DNA from: Pseudomaricurvus sp033283175
GTDB lineage: Bacteria > Pseudomonadota > Gammaproteobacteria > Pseudomonadales > Cellvibrionaceae
NCBI GenBank assembly: GCA_033283175.1
Contig: JAWMQM010000002.1
Coordinates: 1,054,001-1,118,000, forward strand
DNA: 64,000 nt
Direction: 5' to 3'
The notes under the pieces were generated by a model. It ran no database searches, was not told where the DNA came from, and saw nothing but the letters and a program-made list of their open reading frames with translations. Made by a program: the position numbers and the translations under genes. Below are positions 17,986 to 26,706 of this stretch, in pieces (the stretch's first letter is position 1; the number at the start of each line of letters is the position of its first letter).

Positions 17986-18043
17986 GGGGAAAAATACCGT
18001 TATTGAATTCTGATTATGGCTACAAAGCTCAGAAAATTGCGGA

Positions 18044-18850
18044 TCAGGAGCAGGATTTCCTTGCCGCATCCAATGCTTGCTGGCTCTGAGCATCAACGGG
18101 CTCAAGCGCCCAGTTAATACCTCGCCGCAAGAGGGTATAGAAAACCGGTAAATCCCAGGCGCAGCGGTCGACCGTAGGCCAGAAATCCATCAATGGCTGC
18201 ATGTCATAGTGGTGACGGCAGTGCCCAAGGGTCAGGTAGAGCACAGCGCCCTCACCCATTTTGTGGATATAGAACACCGGGTGGCGCCCATGCTCCCAGT
18301 GGTCTTCTTCGAATCCCGGAGCGTCTCCCTCAAACTCCGTATCCAACAGCACCTCGAGGTCACCGTAGGTTTTCATCAAGTAGAGCTCGTCAGTACTTTC
18401 GAAGGGCTCAATATCCTTAACCAGCGGATGGGAGGGATTCTTGACCGACACCGTGTAAGGGGCAATGGGCGGATGCGAGCGGAACATGGATCCCAGAGTC
18501 TCGACAAAATGCGGCGCCCAGTCGGGGGTGCCGTACACGCCGTTGGACATCAGGCGTATGATTGAGTTGGTGCCGTGCAGGGCGTACCAACGCCCGCCCT
18601 CCTGGACCCAGCTACGCAGTGCCTCCTGAGCTGCAAGCGACGGTACCACATTGCAGGTGTAGCTGATCAGGATGTCCGCTTCGGCCAGCGCGTCCAGATT
18701 TTCATAGTCCTCGAAAACCCTGACCCGAATACGTTGATCCTCGGCCAGTAATTTGAGGAGTTCAAGCCGAGCAAAATCAATATCGTGCCAAACCCCGCCG
18801 GCAACCAGTACACAGTTAATCCTGCCTGCTGTGTTTTCATGCTTGTTCAT
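18044..18850 (-). CDS. ThuA-like domain protein (1)
   Basis: 268-aa ThuA protein (glutamine amidotransferase-like fold, linked to trehalose utilisation and other sugar catabolism). Recognised from INCVLVAGGVWHDIDFARLE, WYALHGTNSIIR, GSMFRSHPPIAPY, HPLVKDIEPF and YLTLGHCRHHYD. Its start overlaps the stop of the FAD dehydrogenase gene by 4 bp (ATGA), so translation is coupled. A diverged paralogue lies at 48600. The biochemical role of ThuA in such clusters is poorly defined; co-occurrence of two copies with ring-cleaving enzymes is notable. Confidence 0.86.
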   Translation of the reverse strand: MNKHENTAGRINCVLVAGGVWHDIDFARLELLKLLAEDQRIRVRVFEDYENLDALAEADILISYTCNVVPSLAAQEALRSWVQEGGRWYALHGTNSIIRLMSNGVYGTPDWAPHFVETLGSMFRSHPPIAPYTVSVKNPSHPLVKDIEPFESTDELYLMKTYGDLEVLLDTEFEGDAPGFEEDHWEHGRHPVFYIHKMGEGAVLYLTLGHCRHHYDMQPLMDFWPTVDRCAWDLPVFYTLLRRGINWALEPVDAQSQQALDAARKSCS

Positions 18851-20313
18851 CGCTCACCTCTCTTTGCCGCCATCAGGTGACGACCGGCAACGCGGCCAAA
18901 ATAGGAGCCAGGCCCAAGGCTCATGCCACTGGCGTAACTCTTCCCGCTTTTCGGGATATGGGCCGCACAGGCACCCGCTGCGTACAGGCCGGCAACCGGC
19001 ACGCCCTGCTCACTCAGTACCTGAGCATGTTCATTGGTCTTCAGGCCTCCCAGTGTCATAAACAGGTACACTGAGCGACTGAAGGAGATATCAAACGCCG
19101 CATAAGGCCCCTGATCCAGGGGCTTCACCCATTCCGGGTGTTTCATGTAATCAGGATCGAGCCCCTCGCGCGCTGCACGGTTATATCGGTCCATCGTCGA
19201 CACCAACGCCCCTTTCGGGATACCCAACCCCTGTTCCATTTCGTCGATCGTCTCATAACCATCTATTAACTCATGACGGGCCGACTCAATTTCCGGATAG
19301 GCAAAGATCTCCGCGTCCACAATGAGAAAGGCGCGCTGGCCCTGTTGCTCACTGATAAACGCTGCCGTGCGGCCGTGGTAACTGTCTTCCGCCACAAAGC
19401 GCTGGCCGTCAGTGTTAACAATAATACCTTTGATCAACTGCCCCGGTGGGTAGATGGACGCCGTAGCAATAAACTGATCCATTGCCTCGGTTGTCCCGCC
19501 GGCGAGCTCACCCGCCTGTATCCCACTGCCGTCAGTGTAGGAGCTTCCCAGCGCTTCAGCGGTGGGGCTGAGTTGCGTCAACTTCTCCTGCACCATATCG
19601 GCATTCATTGCAAAGCCCCCGGTGGCGAGCACAACGCCACGACGGGCGCGCACATAACGGGACGAACCATCCTGCATAAACCTGACCCCGCACACCCTGC
19701 CGCTGTGGTCCAGAATGAGAGCCTCCAACCGACTGTCATAACTCGCCCGCACACCCTCGGCCTCACAACGTGACAGCAAGGGCTGCATGGCCGCATTGCC
19801 CGTGCTCTCACCTTCCCCTGTGACCTGGTGACCACGCGGTACGGGTGTTGCGATCTCCCGGTAAGGCCATACCTTCTCATTGCCGGTACTGAGCAATCCC
19901 TCGGTCCCCAACAGAAATACCGCCTTATCCTTGTAGCAGCTACGCTCGAACGGGACGCCCTGCGCTTCCAGCCAGTTAAAGTGCTCGACATTGTCATCGC
20001 AATAACGCCGAATCAACGCTGCACTTTCGGTGCCCATACTGGCGGTCATAAAGCGATACATATTCTGGGCGTCGTCGTCATAGCCGCAGGCCTTCTGAAC
20101 CTCGGTTCCACCGCCCAGATAGAAGAGACCTGAGGATAACGCACTGGCACCACCGCCGGCACTGGCTCGCTCCACCACCAGAACATCGGCGCCCTTGCGG
20201 CGAGCTTCCAGTGCAGCACATGCGCCGGCTATGCCATAGCCGACGACTACAACATCCGCATCTTCGTCAAAGAGGCTCACTTGCTCGAAGTGCTCTACAG
20301 ATATCTTGCTCAT
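18847..20313 (-). CDS. FAD-dependent dehydrogenase, 3-ketosteroid dehydrogenase/fumarate reductase type (cytoplasmic)
   Basis: 488-aa flavoprotein of the FAD_binding_2 type. FAD motif VVVVGYGIAGACAALEARRKG with GADVLVVER (acidic end) near residues 21-48, then SAGGGASALSSGLFYLGGGT. The C-terminal FAD block is VPVAGLYAAGACAAHIP, SYASGMSLGPGSYFG. There is no signal peptide, unlike the related gene at 12168, so it should work in the cytoplasm. Predicted to dehydrogenate next to a keto group in a ring or acyl compound. It follows the VOC gene by 18 bp and overlaps ThuA by 4 bp. Delta1-steroid specificity is a guess from family only. Confidence 0.87.
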   Translation of the reverse strand: MSKISVEHFEQVSLFDEDADVVVVGYGIAGACAALEARRKGADVLVVERASAGGGASALSSGLFYLGGGTEVQKACGYDDDAQNMYRFMTASMGTESAALIRRYCDDNVEHFNWLEAQGVPFERSCYKDKAVFLLGTEGLLSTGNEKVWPYREIATPVPRGHQVTGEGESTGNAAMQPLLSRCEAEGVRASYDSRLEALILDHSGRVCGVRFMQDGSSRYVRARRGVVLATGGFAMNADMVQEKLTQLSPTAEALGSSYTDGSGIQAGELAGGTTEAMDQFIATASIYPPGQLIKGIIVNTDGQRFVAEDSYHGRTAAFISEQQGQRAFLIVDAEIFAYPEIESARHELIDGYETIDEMEQGLGIPKGALVSTMDRYNRAAREGLDPDYMKHPEWVKPLDQGPYAAFDISFSRSVYLFMTLGGLKTNEHAQVLSEQGVPVAGLYAAGACAAHIPKSGKSYASGMSLGPGSYFGRVAGRHLMAAKRGER

Positions 20314-20331
20314 GGGAAAATTCAGTCCTCT

Positions 20332-20859
20332 TTAAAATGCAGGTCGGATGGGATCACTACCATTCCAATCGACTGCGGCAGCGCGAATGCGGGCAAAAAA
20401 ATCGTCGTGCGCCTCATTCTTCTCGATCAGCTCTACCATACAGCCCACGGTTCCTGAGGTGTCTGCGTAACAAAAGCGCTTGCCACCAAAACTGCCACTG
20501 AAGGCCACTTCAGCACCGGTAGCGGTGTATTCCGCCAGATCCCGGTCGTAGTTGTCGGTATAGATAGCCATGTGATGGAAGCCACTGGTGCCAGCGGGAA
20601 CCGTATCCCGGTAAACCGAAGGCGTGTCATTGTGCTGACAGACCAACTCCAGCTGGATATCACCCATTTGCGCCAGCGCATAGGAAACATCCAGTTGCGT
20701 TGGCTGGCCGCGATAGACCTGATCTTCAATGGTGACTCCCTGAACCAGGAAAAAAGGTCCGATCCCGGCCGAATTCAGCCAGTGCTCCATCGCCTCGTGA
20801 ATATCATCCACAACGAAACTCACTTGCATAAACGAGCGGTTACTGAAAGGTATTATCAT
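20332..20859 (-). CDS. VOC (glyoxalase/bleomycin-resistance) superfamily protein (1)
   Basis: 175 aa. Two beta-alpha-beta-beta-beta halves are visible: FMQVSFVVDDIHEAMEHWLN at the start and GFHHMAIYTDNYDRDLAEY in the middle. Candidate metal ligands are the His in GFHHMAI and Glu residues in QLELVCQ and MVELIEK. Family members are metal-dependent dioxygenases, isomerases or epimerases. It overlaps the EthD gene by 4 bp (ATGA) and has GGAG 8 bases before its ATG, so the two are made together. The substrate is unknown. Confidence 0.84.
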   Translation of the reverse strand: MIIPFSNRSFMQVSFVVDDIHEAMEHWLNSAGIGPFFLVQGVTIEDQVYRGQPTQLDVSYALAQMGDIQLELVCQHNDTPSVYRDTVPAGTSGFHHMAIYTDNYDRDLAEYTATGAEVAFSGSFGGKRFCYADTSGTVGCMVELIEKNEAHDDFFARIRAAAVDWNGSDPIRPAF

Positions 20860-21233
20860 GAGGTCAGCTCCGGTAAAGGGAGTACAGAGTCGTACTCATC
20901 GACATAAAAGAATCTGTTTTTCTTACGATCGAAAAGCACCTCTTCGTCGGCAGCAATTTCGTCGGCTATGACTTTCGCTGTTAAAAGTTCGCTACATCGG
21001 GTGAAGACATCAAGGTCGGGATACCATATTTCAAGAATAACATCGCAGTCCTGCTCGGGAATCTTCCCCGTCAGTATGTCCGGCATCGCCGTCAAATAGC
21101 GTCGGCTGTATTTGACGGCGTACCCGGACAGGTACTTTTCACCCAGAATCCGATGGTGCTTTTCGTAGTAGGATCTGAACTCTTCCGGGGACAGCCCCGG
21201 GTGGCGCCTGAGCAAGCCAATCACTTTATACAC
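20856..21233 (-). CDS. EthD-domain protein, first gene of an 8-gene operon
   Basis: 125-aa dimeric alpha/beta-barrel protein of the EthD family (YKVIGLLRRHPGLSPEEFRSYY, KYLSGYAVKYSRRYL). Such proteins accompany ether- and aromatic-degrading oxygenases and some catalyse decarboxylation or act as helpers. The start codon is GTG at 21233. Genes from here to 15045 run on the minus strand with gaps under 65 bp and two 4-bp overlaps: EthD, VOC, FAD dehydrogenase, ThuA, SRPBCC, TIM barrel, ABM, Rieske oxygenase. No clear copy of the island palindrome precedes it. Confidence 0.82.
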   Translation of the reverse strand: MYKVIGLLRRHPGLSPEEFRSYYEKHHRILGEKYLSGYAVKYSRRYLTAMPDILTGKIPEQDCDVILEIWYPDLDVFTRCSELLTAKVIADEIAADEEVLFDRKKNRFFYVDEYDSVLPLPELTS

Positions 21234-21294
21234 AGCTCACACCATTTTTATAATTGTTATGGAACGGTCAGTCATTGTCATGGAAAGTCCGGCT

Positions 21295-22311
21295 TTAAAG
21301 TTTCACCAGCTGCTTGCCGAAATTTTTACCGGCGAACAGGCCTGCCAGAACCTCAGGGCATTGTTCGATTCCGGCAACAATATCTTCTTTGACTTTAATA
21401 TGCCCCTGATCCACCCACTGCTTCATCTCAGCGATGGCTTCTGGGAAACGTTCCATATAGTCAAGCACCAGAAAACCTTCCATACGCGAGCGCCTGATGA
21501 CCAGTTGCATGTAGTTTTCCGGACCCGGAGGGATTTCTGTGCCGTAATAGCCGCTGGAAATTCCACCGCACAACACAACTCTGGCACCCAGAGCCAGATT
21601 GCCCAACACCTGATCCAGGACTGGCCCGCCGACATTATCAAAAAAGACATTAACCGAGTTTTTACACAACGCTTTCAGCCGCAACCCAACATCTTCATGA
21701 CGATAATCGATGGCCTCATCAAAGCCCAAATCTTCGACCAACCAGCGACACTTCTTCTCACCACCCGCAATACCAATGACACGGCAGCCTTTCAGCTTTG
21801 CGATCTGGCCCACCACCGACCCGGTTGCACCGGCCGCGCCACTGATAACCACGGTATCTCCAGCTTTCGGCTTGCCAATCTCAAGCAAACCAAAGTAAGC
21901 GGTCATACCGGTCAAACCATAAATATGGAGTGGATAGCTGATGGGCACATCTGCCTGAATGGGTGTGATGGGAAAGACCAGTTCGCTGCCATCGCCCTGA
22001 TAGAACTCCTGCCAACCGAAGCCTGCCTGCAGCCGATCACCCACCTTGTACTGCGGATGTCGTGACTCAATGACCGTGCCTACCGCCATGGACCTCATCA
22101 CTTCGTCCAGCGCCACCGGTGGCAAGTAGCTGGGCAAATCGTTCAACCAGCCACGCTGTGCCGGTTCAAAGGAGAGGTATTCGGTCTTCAGCAAAAACTG
22201 TCCCGGGCCCGGTTCGCCTACGCGCCCGGAAACAAGCTCAAAATTCTCCGCCAGGACCTCTCTCCGGGGACGGCTCTTCAGTAACCATTGACGGTTTTCA
22301 TACTGACTCAT
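21295..22311 (-). CDS. NADP-dependent enone/alkenal reductase, MDR superfamily (2)
   Basis: 338 aa from ATG 22311 (MSQYENRQW), chosen because AGGAGCAGG lies just upstream. Same family as 7185 and 42001. Visible: YLSFEPAQRGWLNDLPSYLPP, YGLTGMTAYFGLLEIGKPK, nucleotide loop VVISGAAGATGSVVGQIAK, NVFFDNVGG and C-terminal GKNFGKQLVKL. No zinc-ligand cysteines, as expected of this branch. Predicted to reduce an alpha,beta-unsaturated ketone or aldehyde. It lies 61 bp upstream of the EthD operon and may be its first gene. Confidence 0.9.
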   Translation of the reverse strand: MSQYENRQWLLKSRPRREVLAENFELVSGRVGEPGPGQFLLKTEYLSFEPAQRGWLNDLPSYLPPVALDEVMRSMAVGTVIESRHPQYKVGDRLQAGFGWQEFYQGDGSELVFPITPIQADVPISYPLHIYGLTGMTAYFGLLEIGKPKAGDTVVISGAAGATGSVVGQIAKLKGCRVIGIAGGEKKCRWLVEDLGFDEAIDYRHEDVGLRLKALCKNSVNVFFDNVGGPVLDQVLGNLALGARVVLCGGISSGYYGTEIPPGPENYMQLVIRRSRMEGFLVLDYMERFPEAIAEMKQWVDQGHIKVKEDIVAGIEQCPEVLAGLFAGKNFGKQLVKL

Positions 22312-22390
22312 AAACCTGCTCCTCAAAAACATTCCGTTTTCAATTGGCCTTTAAAGAATGCAGCTCTACCCTTGCACCAATACTTGAGCC

Positions 22391-22423
22391 AAAAAAAGCC
22401 CTGCCCTAAGGATCCGGGCAGGG
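22391..22423 (-). terminator. Rho-independent terminator of TonB receptor 2
   Basis: On the minus strand: CCCTGCCC, 9-base loop, GGGCAGGG, then GC and a run of seven T. Starts 22 bp after the receptor stop at 22445. Separates the receptor from the reductase gene downstream. Confidence 0.85.
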
Positions 22424-22444
22424 AGGGGCTCGTGCAAAGCAAAA

Positions 22445-24676
22445 TCAGAAACTGTAACTAACTTCTGCGCCAATCTCGCGCGGAGGACGGGGCAATGAGA
22501 AACGCCACAGGGACGAATCGCCGGACCGGCTTGGGGAGACGATGTAGTCGTGGGAATAAGCGTCTTCGTCAGTCAGATTGCGACCGAAGATGGCAAACTT
22601 CCAGTTCTCAATGTCGTAGCTGATGGAACTGTCCAGCAGGCCAAACGCTTCCACGGTGGTACCCGGATGGTTGGTAAGAGTACCCTCATAGTCGTCACGC
22701 CAGCTGTAACCAACACGCCACATCAGGGTGCCATCACCCACAGCGAAGTCCATCACGGACTGAATCGAGTAAGTCAACTTTGGAGCGCGGCGGAGATCCA
22801 GCGATGTCTCATCGGCGATAATGCCATCGCCGTACAGATCAGCCTCAAAGTCCTTGTACTCAGCATCCAGGTAACCCACATTGCCGCTCAGACGCCAGAA
22901 GTCAGTCAGCAGCGCCTGTACCTCGAGTTCGGCACCGTTGAGTTCCGCTTCACCCACATTACGGATCGCCAACTGGTTTTGGTTAGCCACATTATTCGCA
23001 GGCAGCGACACCTCAATCTGCATATCTTCGTAGATCATATGGAAAAGGGTGGCATTAACCTGCAACAGCCCATCGAGCCAGGTGGTCTTGGCTCCGATTT
23101 CCCAGTTGGTCAGGGTTTCGGGCCCAAAGCCTTCTCCCAGAACATCCGGTGTGGAAGCACGCGGGGAGAAACCGCCACTGCGGAAGCCGGTGGAGTTAGT
23201 GAAGTACAGCATGAAATCATCGGTGAAGCTGTATCTGACACCCCAGCGATAGATCCAGTCATTATCGGTCCGTTCACCACCTGCATTAGGGCCAGCCAAA
23301 GTGGCACCGGAACCCGGATCTGTCACCGTGCGGCTCATGCGCTTGGTTTCAGAGATGTAACGGGCTCCCAGGGTCCAGACCAGCTTGTCATCCATCATGC
23401 GGTAATCACCTTCCGCAAAGATAGAGTGGGATTCGCCACTGGTTACGGTGTCCTCAAAGGGTGTCCAGGTCACTGAGAACGCCTGGCTCAACTGAAATGA
23501 ATTTGCATCGGTTGAGGAAGAGAACACACCCGCCTGCCAGGTCAATGCATCACCGGCATCCCGCGACAGGCGCACCTCGTGGGTGAACTGCTTGAAATCA
23601 CCCCAACGGTCAACGTGATAGATAGTCGCGCCAACGCCATCCATATCCGCCTGATACTGGTCGTTGGCGGTCATGAAACTACCGATGTACATCAGCGAGT
23701 AGTCGTCGGTCAGGTCTGCGGTCAGGCGGGTCATCGCCGAGGTCTTCTCGAGACCAACGTCCCCATCCCAATTGGCGTAGCTCTTGTTCCGGTCGCCACC
23801 AATGGGCTCACCCGGCTGGTCTGAGCAGGTATACCCATAGGCTGCGTAGATACCACAGAAGGCGTCCTGGCCGGGGGTAGAAGTGGCCAGGTGGGCGACT
23901 GTTTTGCCTTCCATGTTGCTGTAGTCCAGCGCCACTTCACCGGTAAACGTGTCAGACGGTTGCCACAGCAGGTGCACACCACCCCGGGTGGTATCTTTCT
24001 TACCGAGGTCACCGCTGTTGTGGCTCTCTGTGTAACCCTCACCCTGGTTAAGAGTGGCAGCGGTAAGCTTGACCGCCCAGGTATCCGAACCGTAGTTGTA
24101 GAGCACATCCAGATCCTGCTTGTCGTACTCACCGACACGCGCGCGAATCTTGCCGGAAGTTTCATTCAGCTGCGGTTTGGTTCGAATGATGTTAATCAGG
24201 CCCCCCATCACGTTCTTGCCAAACAGCGTACCCTGGGGCCCACGCAGCACCTCGATACGCTCAATGTCCAGCAAGTCAAAGACATTACCGGTACCGGTGG
24301 ACAGGGGGACGTCATCGACGGCTATCAGAACGGTCGGGTCAAAGGCCTTCTCCACATCCTGATAACTCACGCCCCGGATCGAGAAACCACCACCCGCGGG
24401 GGTACCGGCTTCAATGGTGTCCATAATGACGTTGGGGGCGAACTGGGATACGGAGGTAACATCCAGCGTAAAGGCGTTTTCCACATCCATACCGGTGACG
24501 GCACTGACCGCAACCGGAACGTCCTGGGCGCCCTCCTCCCGCTTACGCGCAGTAACCACGACCTCTTCGATGGCAACGGCTTGTGCCATCTGGGGAATGG
24601 TAATGCCTGACATCCCGCCGGTCGCCATCAGCGCCAGGAACAGCTTGCTCTTCTTGAATCTCATCGCAGCTTTCAC
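22445..24676 (-). CDS. TonB-dependent outer-membrane receptor 2
   Basis: 743-aa receptor. Start codon GTG at 24676, chosen over the ATG at 24664 because AGGAGAG is 5-7 bases before the GTG and about 18 before the ATG. Signal peptide FKKSKLFLALMATGGMSG, cleavage likely at AQA-VAIEE. TonB-box-like IEEVVVTARKREEGAQDVPV, plug motif IERIEVLRGPQGTLFGKNVM, barrel end GAEVSYSF. The RGPQGTLFG motif is canonical here, whereas receptor 1 has KGPQALFFG. A candidate operator lies 71 bp upstream. Ligand presumed to be the island substrate or a related compound. Confidence 0.93.
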   Translation of the reverse strand: MKAAMRFKKSKLFLALMATGGMSGITIPQMAQAVAIEEVVVTARKREEGAQDVPVAVSAVTGMDVENAFTLDVTSVSQFAPNVIMDTIEAGTPAGGGFSIRGVSYQDVEKAFDPTVLIAVDDVPLSTGTGNVFDLLDIERIEVLRGPQGTLFGKNVMGGLINIIRTKPQLNETSGKIRARVGEYDKQDLDVLYNYGSDTWAVKLTAATLNQGEGYTESHNSGDLGKKDTTRGGVHLLWQPSDTFTGEVALDYSNMEGKTVAHLATSTPGQDAFCGIYAAYGYTCSDQPGEPIGGDRNKSYANWDGDVGLEKTSAMTRLTADLTDDYSLMYIGSFMTANDQYQADMDGVGATIYHVDRWGDFKQFTHEVRLSRDAGDALTWQAGVFSSSTDANSFQLSQAFSVTWTPFEDTVTSGESHSIFAEGDYRMMDDKLVWTLGARYISETKRMSRTVTDPGSGATLAGPNAGGERTDNDWIYRWGVRYSFTDDFMLYFTNSTGFRSGGFSPRASTPDVLGEGFGPETLTNWEIGAKTTWLDGLLQVNATLFHMIYEDMQIEVSLPANNVANQNQLAIRNVGEAELNGAELEVQALLTDFWRLSGNVGYLDAEYKDFEADLYGDGIIADETSLDLRRAPKLTYSIQSVMDFAVGDGTLMWRVGYSWRDDYEGTLTNHPGTTVEAFGLLDSSISYDIENWKFAIFGRNLTDEDAYSHDYIVSPSRSGDSSLWRFSLPRPPREIGAEVSYSF

Positions 24677-24746
24677 GATTCTCTCCTGATTATTTTAAAT
24701 TTGGTGCGACAGTCACATCGAAGTAAAGCACAACCCATTATTTAAA

Positions 24747-24760
24747 ACAATCAATATTGT
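24747..24760. promoter_or_regulatory. Candidate TetR operator, copy 4
   Basis: ACAATCAATATTGT, with perfect ACAAT/ATTGT arms around CAAT; preceded by TTTAAA. Lies 71 bp upstream of TonB receptor 2 (24676, minus). Confidence 0.65.
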
Positions 24761-24811
24761 TTGTTATATTGTGTCCAGTAGACCAAGGTAGTATGCTTTT
24801 TCTGCCTGGGG

Positions 24812-25225
24812 TTATTCGCCGTGCAGAACCGTAAAACTGCGCTGGACAAACAGCCACTCACCGTTAATGCGTGACAGCTTGTCGTCGTACTGGCCCCGGG
24901 GCCGCAACTCAGTTCCATCTTCCAGTACCGCCACCTCGGCGGTATAGCTTTGGACCACGGCATGATCCCCATCAACCTGGATACTACCCACGCTTTGCGC
25001 CATAAACACAAAGGGGAACAGCTTCATGGACTCGACCCAGCCTGAAACGATGTTGGCTTTGCCCTTCACCTCTTCCATGCCGGGAACAACCGGCAGGTTC
25101 CAGATGGAATCCTCGGCCCAGGTGCTGCCCCAGATCTCGGCACTGCGCTGATTGACACCGTGTGCGTAAGTATCAAGCAACTCGCGAATGGCCAGGCGAT
25201 CTTCCAAAGAACCAGAAAAAGACAT
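24812..25225 (-). CDS. SnoaL/NTF2-like protein (1)
   Basis: 137 aa from ATG 25225 (MSFSGSLEDRLAIRELLD), preceded by AGGAGAATAATC; an ATG 15 bases earlier overlaps that ribosome site and is unlikely. NTF2-like cone fold: IRELLDTYAHGVN, WAEDSIWNLP, HAVVQSYTAEVAVLEDG, GEWLFVQRSFTVLHG. This fold covers SnoaL cyclases, dehydratases, steroid isomerases and the beta subunits of ring-hydroxylating dioxygenases; a beta-subunit role is possible since no other beta subunit is seen. It is 135 bp upstream of TonB receptor 2. Confidence 0.83.
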   Translation of the reverse strand: MSFSGSLEDRLAIRELLDTYAHGVNQRSAEIWGSTWAEDSIWNLPVVPGMEEVKGKANIVSGWVESMKLFPFVFMAQSVGSIQVDGDHAVVQSYTAEVAVLEDGTELRPRGQYDDKLSRINGEWLFVQRSFTVLHGE

Positions 25226-25598
25226 GATTATTCTCCTCATTGTCAGCGCCCTGTAACGCCTGGCCTCTCACAGAGGCTGACGGTCGTTTACAAGGGATAG
25301 CTGCCATAGCCACCACTCAATCTGATTGTTGTCTGTTACCCGGGGCTATGTCAGATGTGCTTTTTGAAATCTGTATTTAGTTATCGTTTATTGTTAATGG
25401 TTGTTGCTTCTGGAGCGCACTTCCAACCATTGCCGGACAGGTTAAATTATTTTTAAATCTCGCGAAAGGTTTTTAAACATTCATGTTTGACTTTTATTTA
25501 AATGGGATTACATTTGGAGCCTCGTGGTGCACGGACAGGCCCCACAGGCTAAACAAAAAATACCACTAATAGCTATTAGAAATAAGGCGGAGAGCTAT
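25226..25598. other. Divergent promoter region between two SnoaL genes
   Basis: 373 bp, AT-rich between 25380 and 25510. Holds palindrome copy 5. The frame that runs into the plus-strand SnoaL gene from 25524 is not family-like before 25599. No other gene seen. Confidence 0.5.
25477..25490. promoter_or_regulatory. Candidate TetR operator, copy 5
   Basis: ACATTCATGTTTGA, 10 of 14 matches; preceded by TTTTAA as in other copies. 109 bp upstream of the SnoaL gene at 25599. Confidence 0.5.
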
Positions 25599-26033
25599 AT
25601 GGAAGATATAAAGATAAGACTCCAGCAACTTGAGGACCGGCAGCAGGTTCAGGACGTGATTACCAACTACCTGGTAGCCGTGGACGACCTCTCCAGTGTG
25701 GACGAGGTTCTCGATTGTTTTACCGACGATGCCGTATTTGACATGTCGGGCATAGATTACCCGGTGCTGGAAGGCATTGATAATCTGCGTGACTTTTTTA
25801 CCAACGTGTTTTCAAGCATGACCCACCACGCGCATTACGCCACCAACTTCAAACTCGACCAGCTGGAGAATGACACCGCCGCCTGCCGGACGCACGTGAT
25901 TGGCATGGGCATCACCAAAGACGGTGACAAAGTCCTGTTTTACCTGCAATACCACCTTCGTATGAAGCGCACAAACAGCGGATGGAAAATGTCCAATTTC
26001 CGTGGTCAGGCCCTTATGCCCCTGGACAGCTGA
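25599..26033 (+). CDS. SnoaL/NTF2-like protein (2)
   Basis: 144 aa from ATG 25599 (MEDIKIRLQQLEDRQQVQDV), with AAGGCGGAGAG upstream. NTF2-like features: QQVQDVITNYLVAVDDL, CFTDDAVFDMSG, MTHHAHYATNFKLDQ, YLQYHLRMKRTNSGWKMS. The HH pair in MTHHAHY is common in SnoaL_4 proteins and could be catalytic. Monocistronic, divergent from SnoaL (1), under candidate operator copy 5. Role in the pathway unknown: cyclase, dehydratase, isomerase or oxygenase partner. Confidence 0.83.
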   Translation: MEDIKIRLQQLEDRQQVQDVITNYLVAVDDLSSVDEVLDCFTDDAVFDMSGIDYPVLEGIDNLRDFFTNVFSSMTHHAHYATNFKLDQLENDTAACRTHVIGMGITKDGDKVLFYLQYHLRMKRTNSGWKMSNFRGQALMPLDS

Positions 26034-26123
26034 TGACGGGGCCAGCCGGGTTGTGGATGCACTGCGGTCCAGCGTCCACCCCGGACTGCCCGCGCCTTAC
26101 CCCGCTATCGGGCTAACGGCCGA

Positions 26124-26642
26124 CTAATTGAAGTAGGCAAAGCTCAGGTCCTCTCCCCCGCGAGCTCCGTGATGGGTAAAGGCCTGATAGACATCTTCAT
26201 TCCACACCTCTGAACTAGCAAAACTCTTCGACCAATCAAGGGCGAAGTACCTGTGCAGAAACTTCCAGCTGCCGCCGCGACGTTCAAACTGGTCGATATA
26301 GCGCCCGCCAACCAGCCGCTCTATTTTTTCGCCCCCCTCGAACACGGTAATCGCCGCTGTGACATACACCTCTCCCCAGGCCCGGTCGCCTGCCACGCGG
26401 TAGAGCTCATTGGAAATCGCGTGGAAGCTGCGCACCATACCCTCATTGGGCTGTGTCATCGCCACACTGTAGTCGGCGGCCGAGCCTTCGAATATGCCCA
26501 CATCCACCTTTGCGTCCGGATGCCACAGTGACTGCATCAATTGCGTATCCAGCCGATCCACTGCGCGACAATACTTTGCATTCAGCTCGTGCAGCGCCTG
26601 TTTTGCCAGCAACTCGTCCAGCAGGGCTTGCTGATGGTTCAT
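26124..26642 (-). CDS. SnoaL/NTF2-like protein (3)
   Basis: 172 aa. NTF2-like features: LLAKQALHELNAKYCRAVDR, LWHPDAKVDVGIFEG, SFHAISNELYRVAGDRAWGE, YIDQFERRGGSWKFLHRYFALDW. The aspartate-arginine pair VDRLD is typical of the SnoaL_4 group. A strong AAGGAGGTGCT precedes the ATG at 26642. It follows TonB receptor 3 by 64 bp on the same strand, with a GC-rich hairpin (26663-26690) between them, so it may be expressed partly with the receptor. Converges with SnoaL (2). Confidence 0.83.
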   Translation of the reverse strand: MNHQQALLDELLAKQALHELNAKYCRAVDRLDTQLMQSLWHPDAKVDVGIFEGSAADYSVAMTQPNEGMVRSFHAISNELYRVAGDRAWGEVYVTAAITVFEGGEKIERLVGGRYIDQFERRGGSWKFLHRYFALDWSKSFASSEVWNEDVYQAFTHHGARGGEDLSFAYFN

Positions 26643-26662
26643 AGCACCTCCTTTTCTGCAAC

Positions 26663-26690
26663 GGCCCCGCGCGGCTGCGCCGACGGGGCC
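26663..26690 (-). other. GC-rich hairpin between TonB receptor 3 and SnoaL (3)
   Basis: Arms GGCCCCG (26663-26669) and CGGGGCC (26684-26690), loop 14 bases. On the minus strand it is not followed by a T run but by the ribosome site of SnoaL (3), so it is more likely an mRNA-stability or attenuation structure than a full terminator. Confidence 0.45.
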
Positions 26691-26706
26691 ACCGCCAGGT
26701 TACAAA

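Noticed and set aside
21234..21294. Possible operator before the EthD operon (ACAATGACTGACCGT on the minus strand)
   Set aside because: Fits the island palindrome only if a one-base insertion is allowed; too weak to count.
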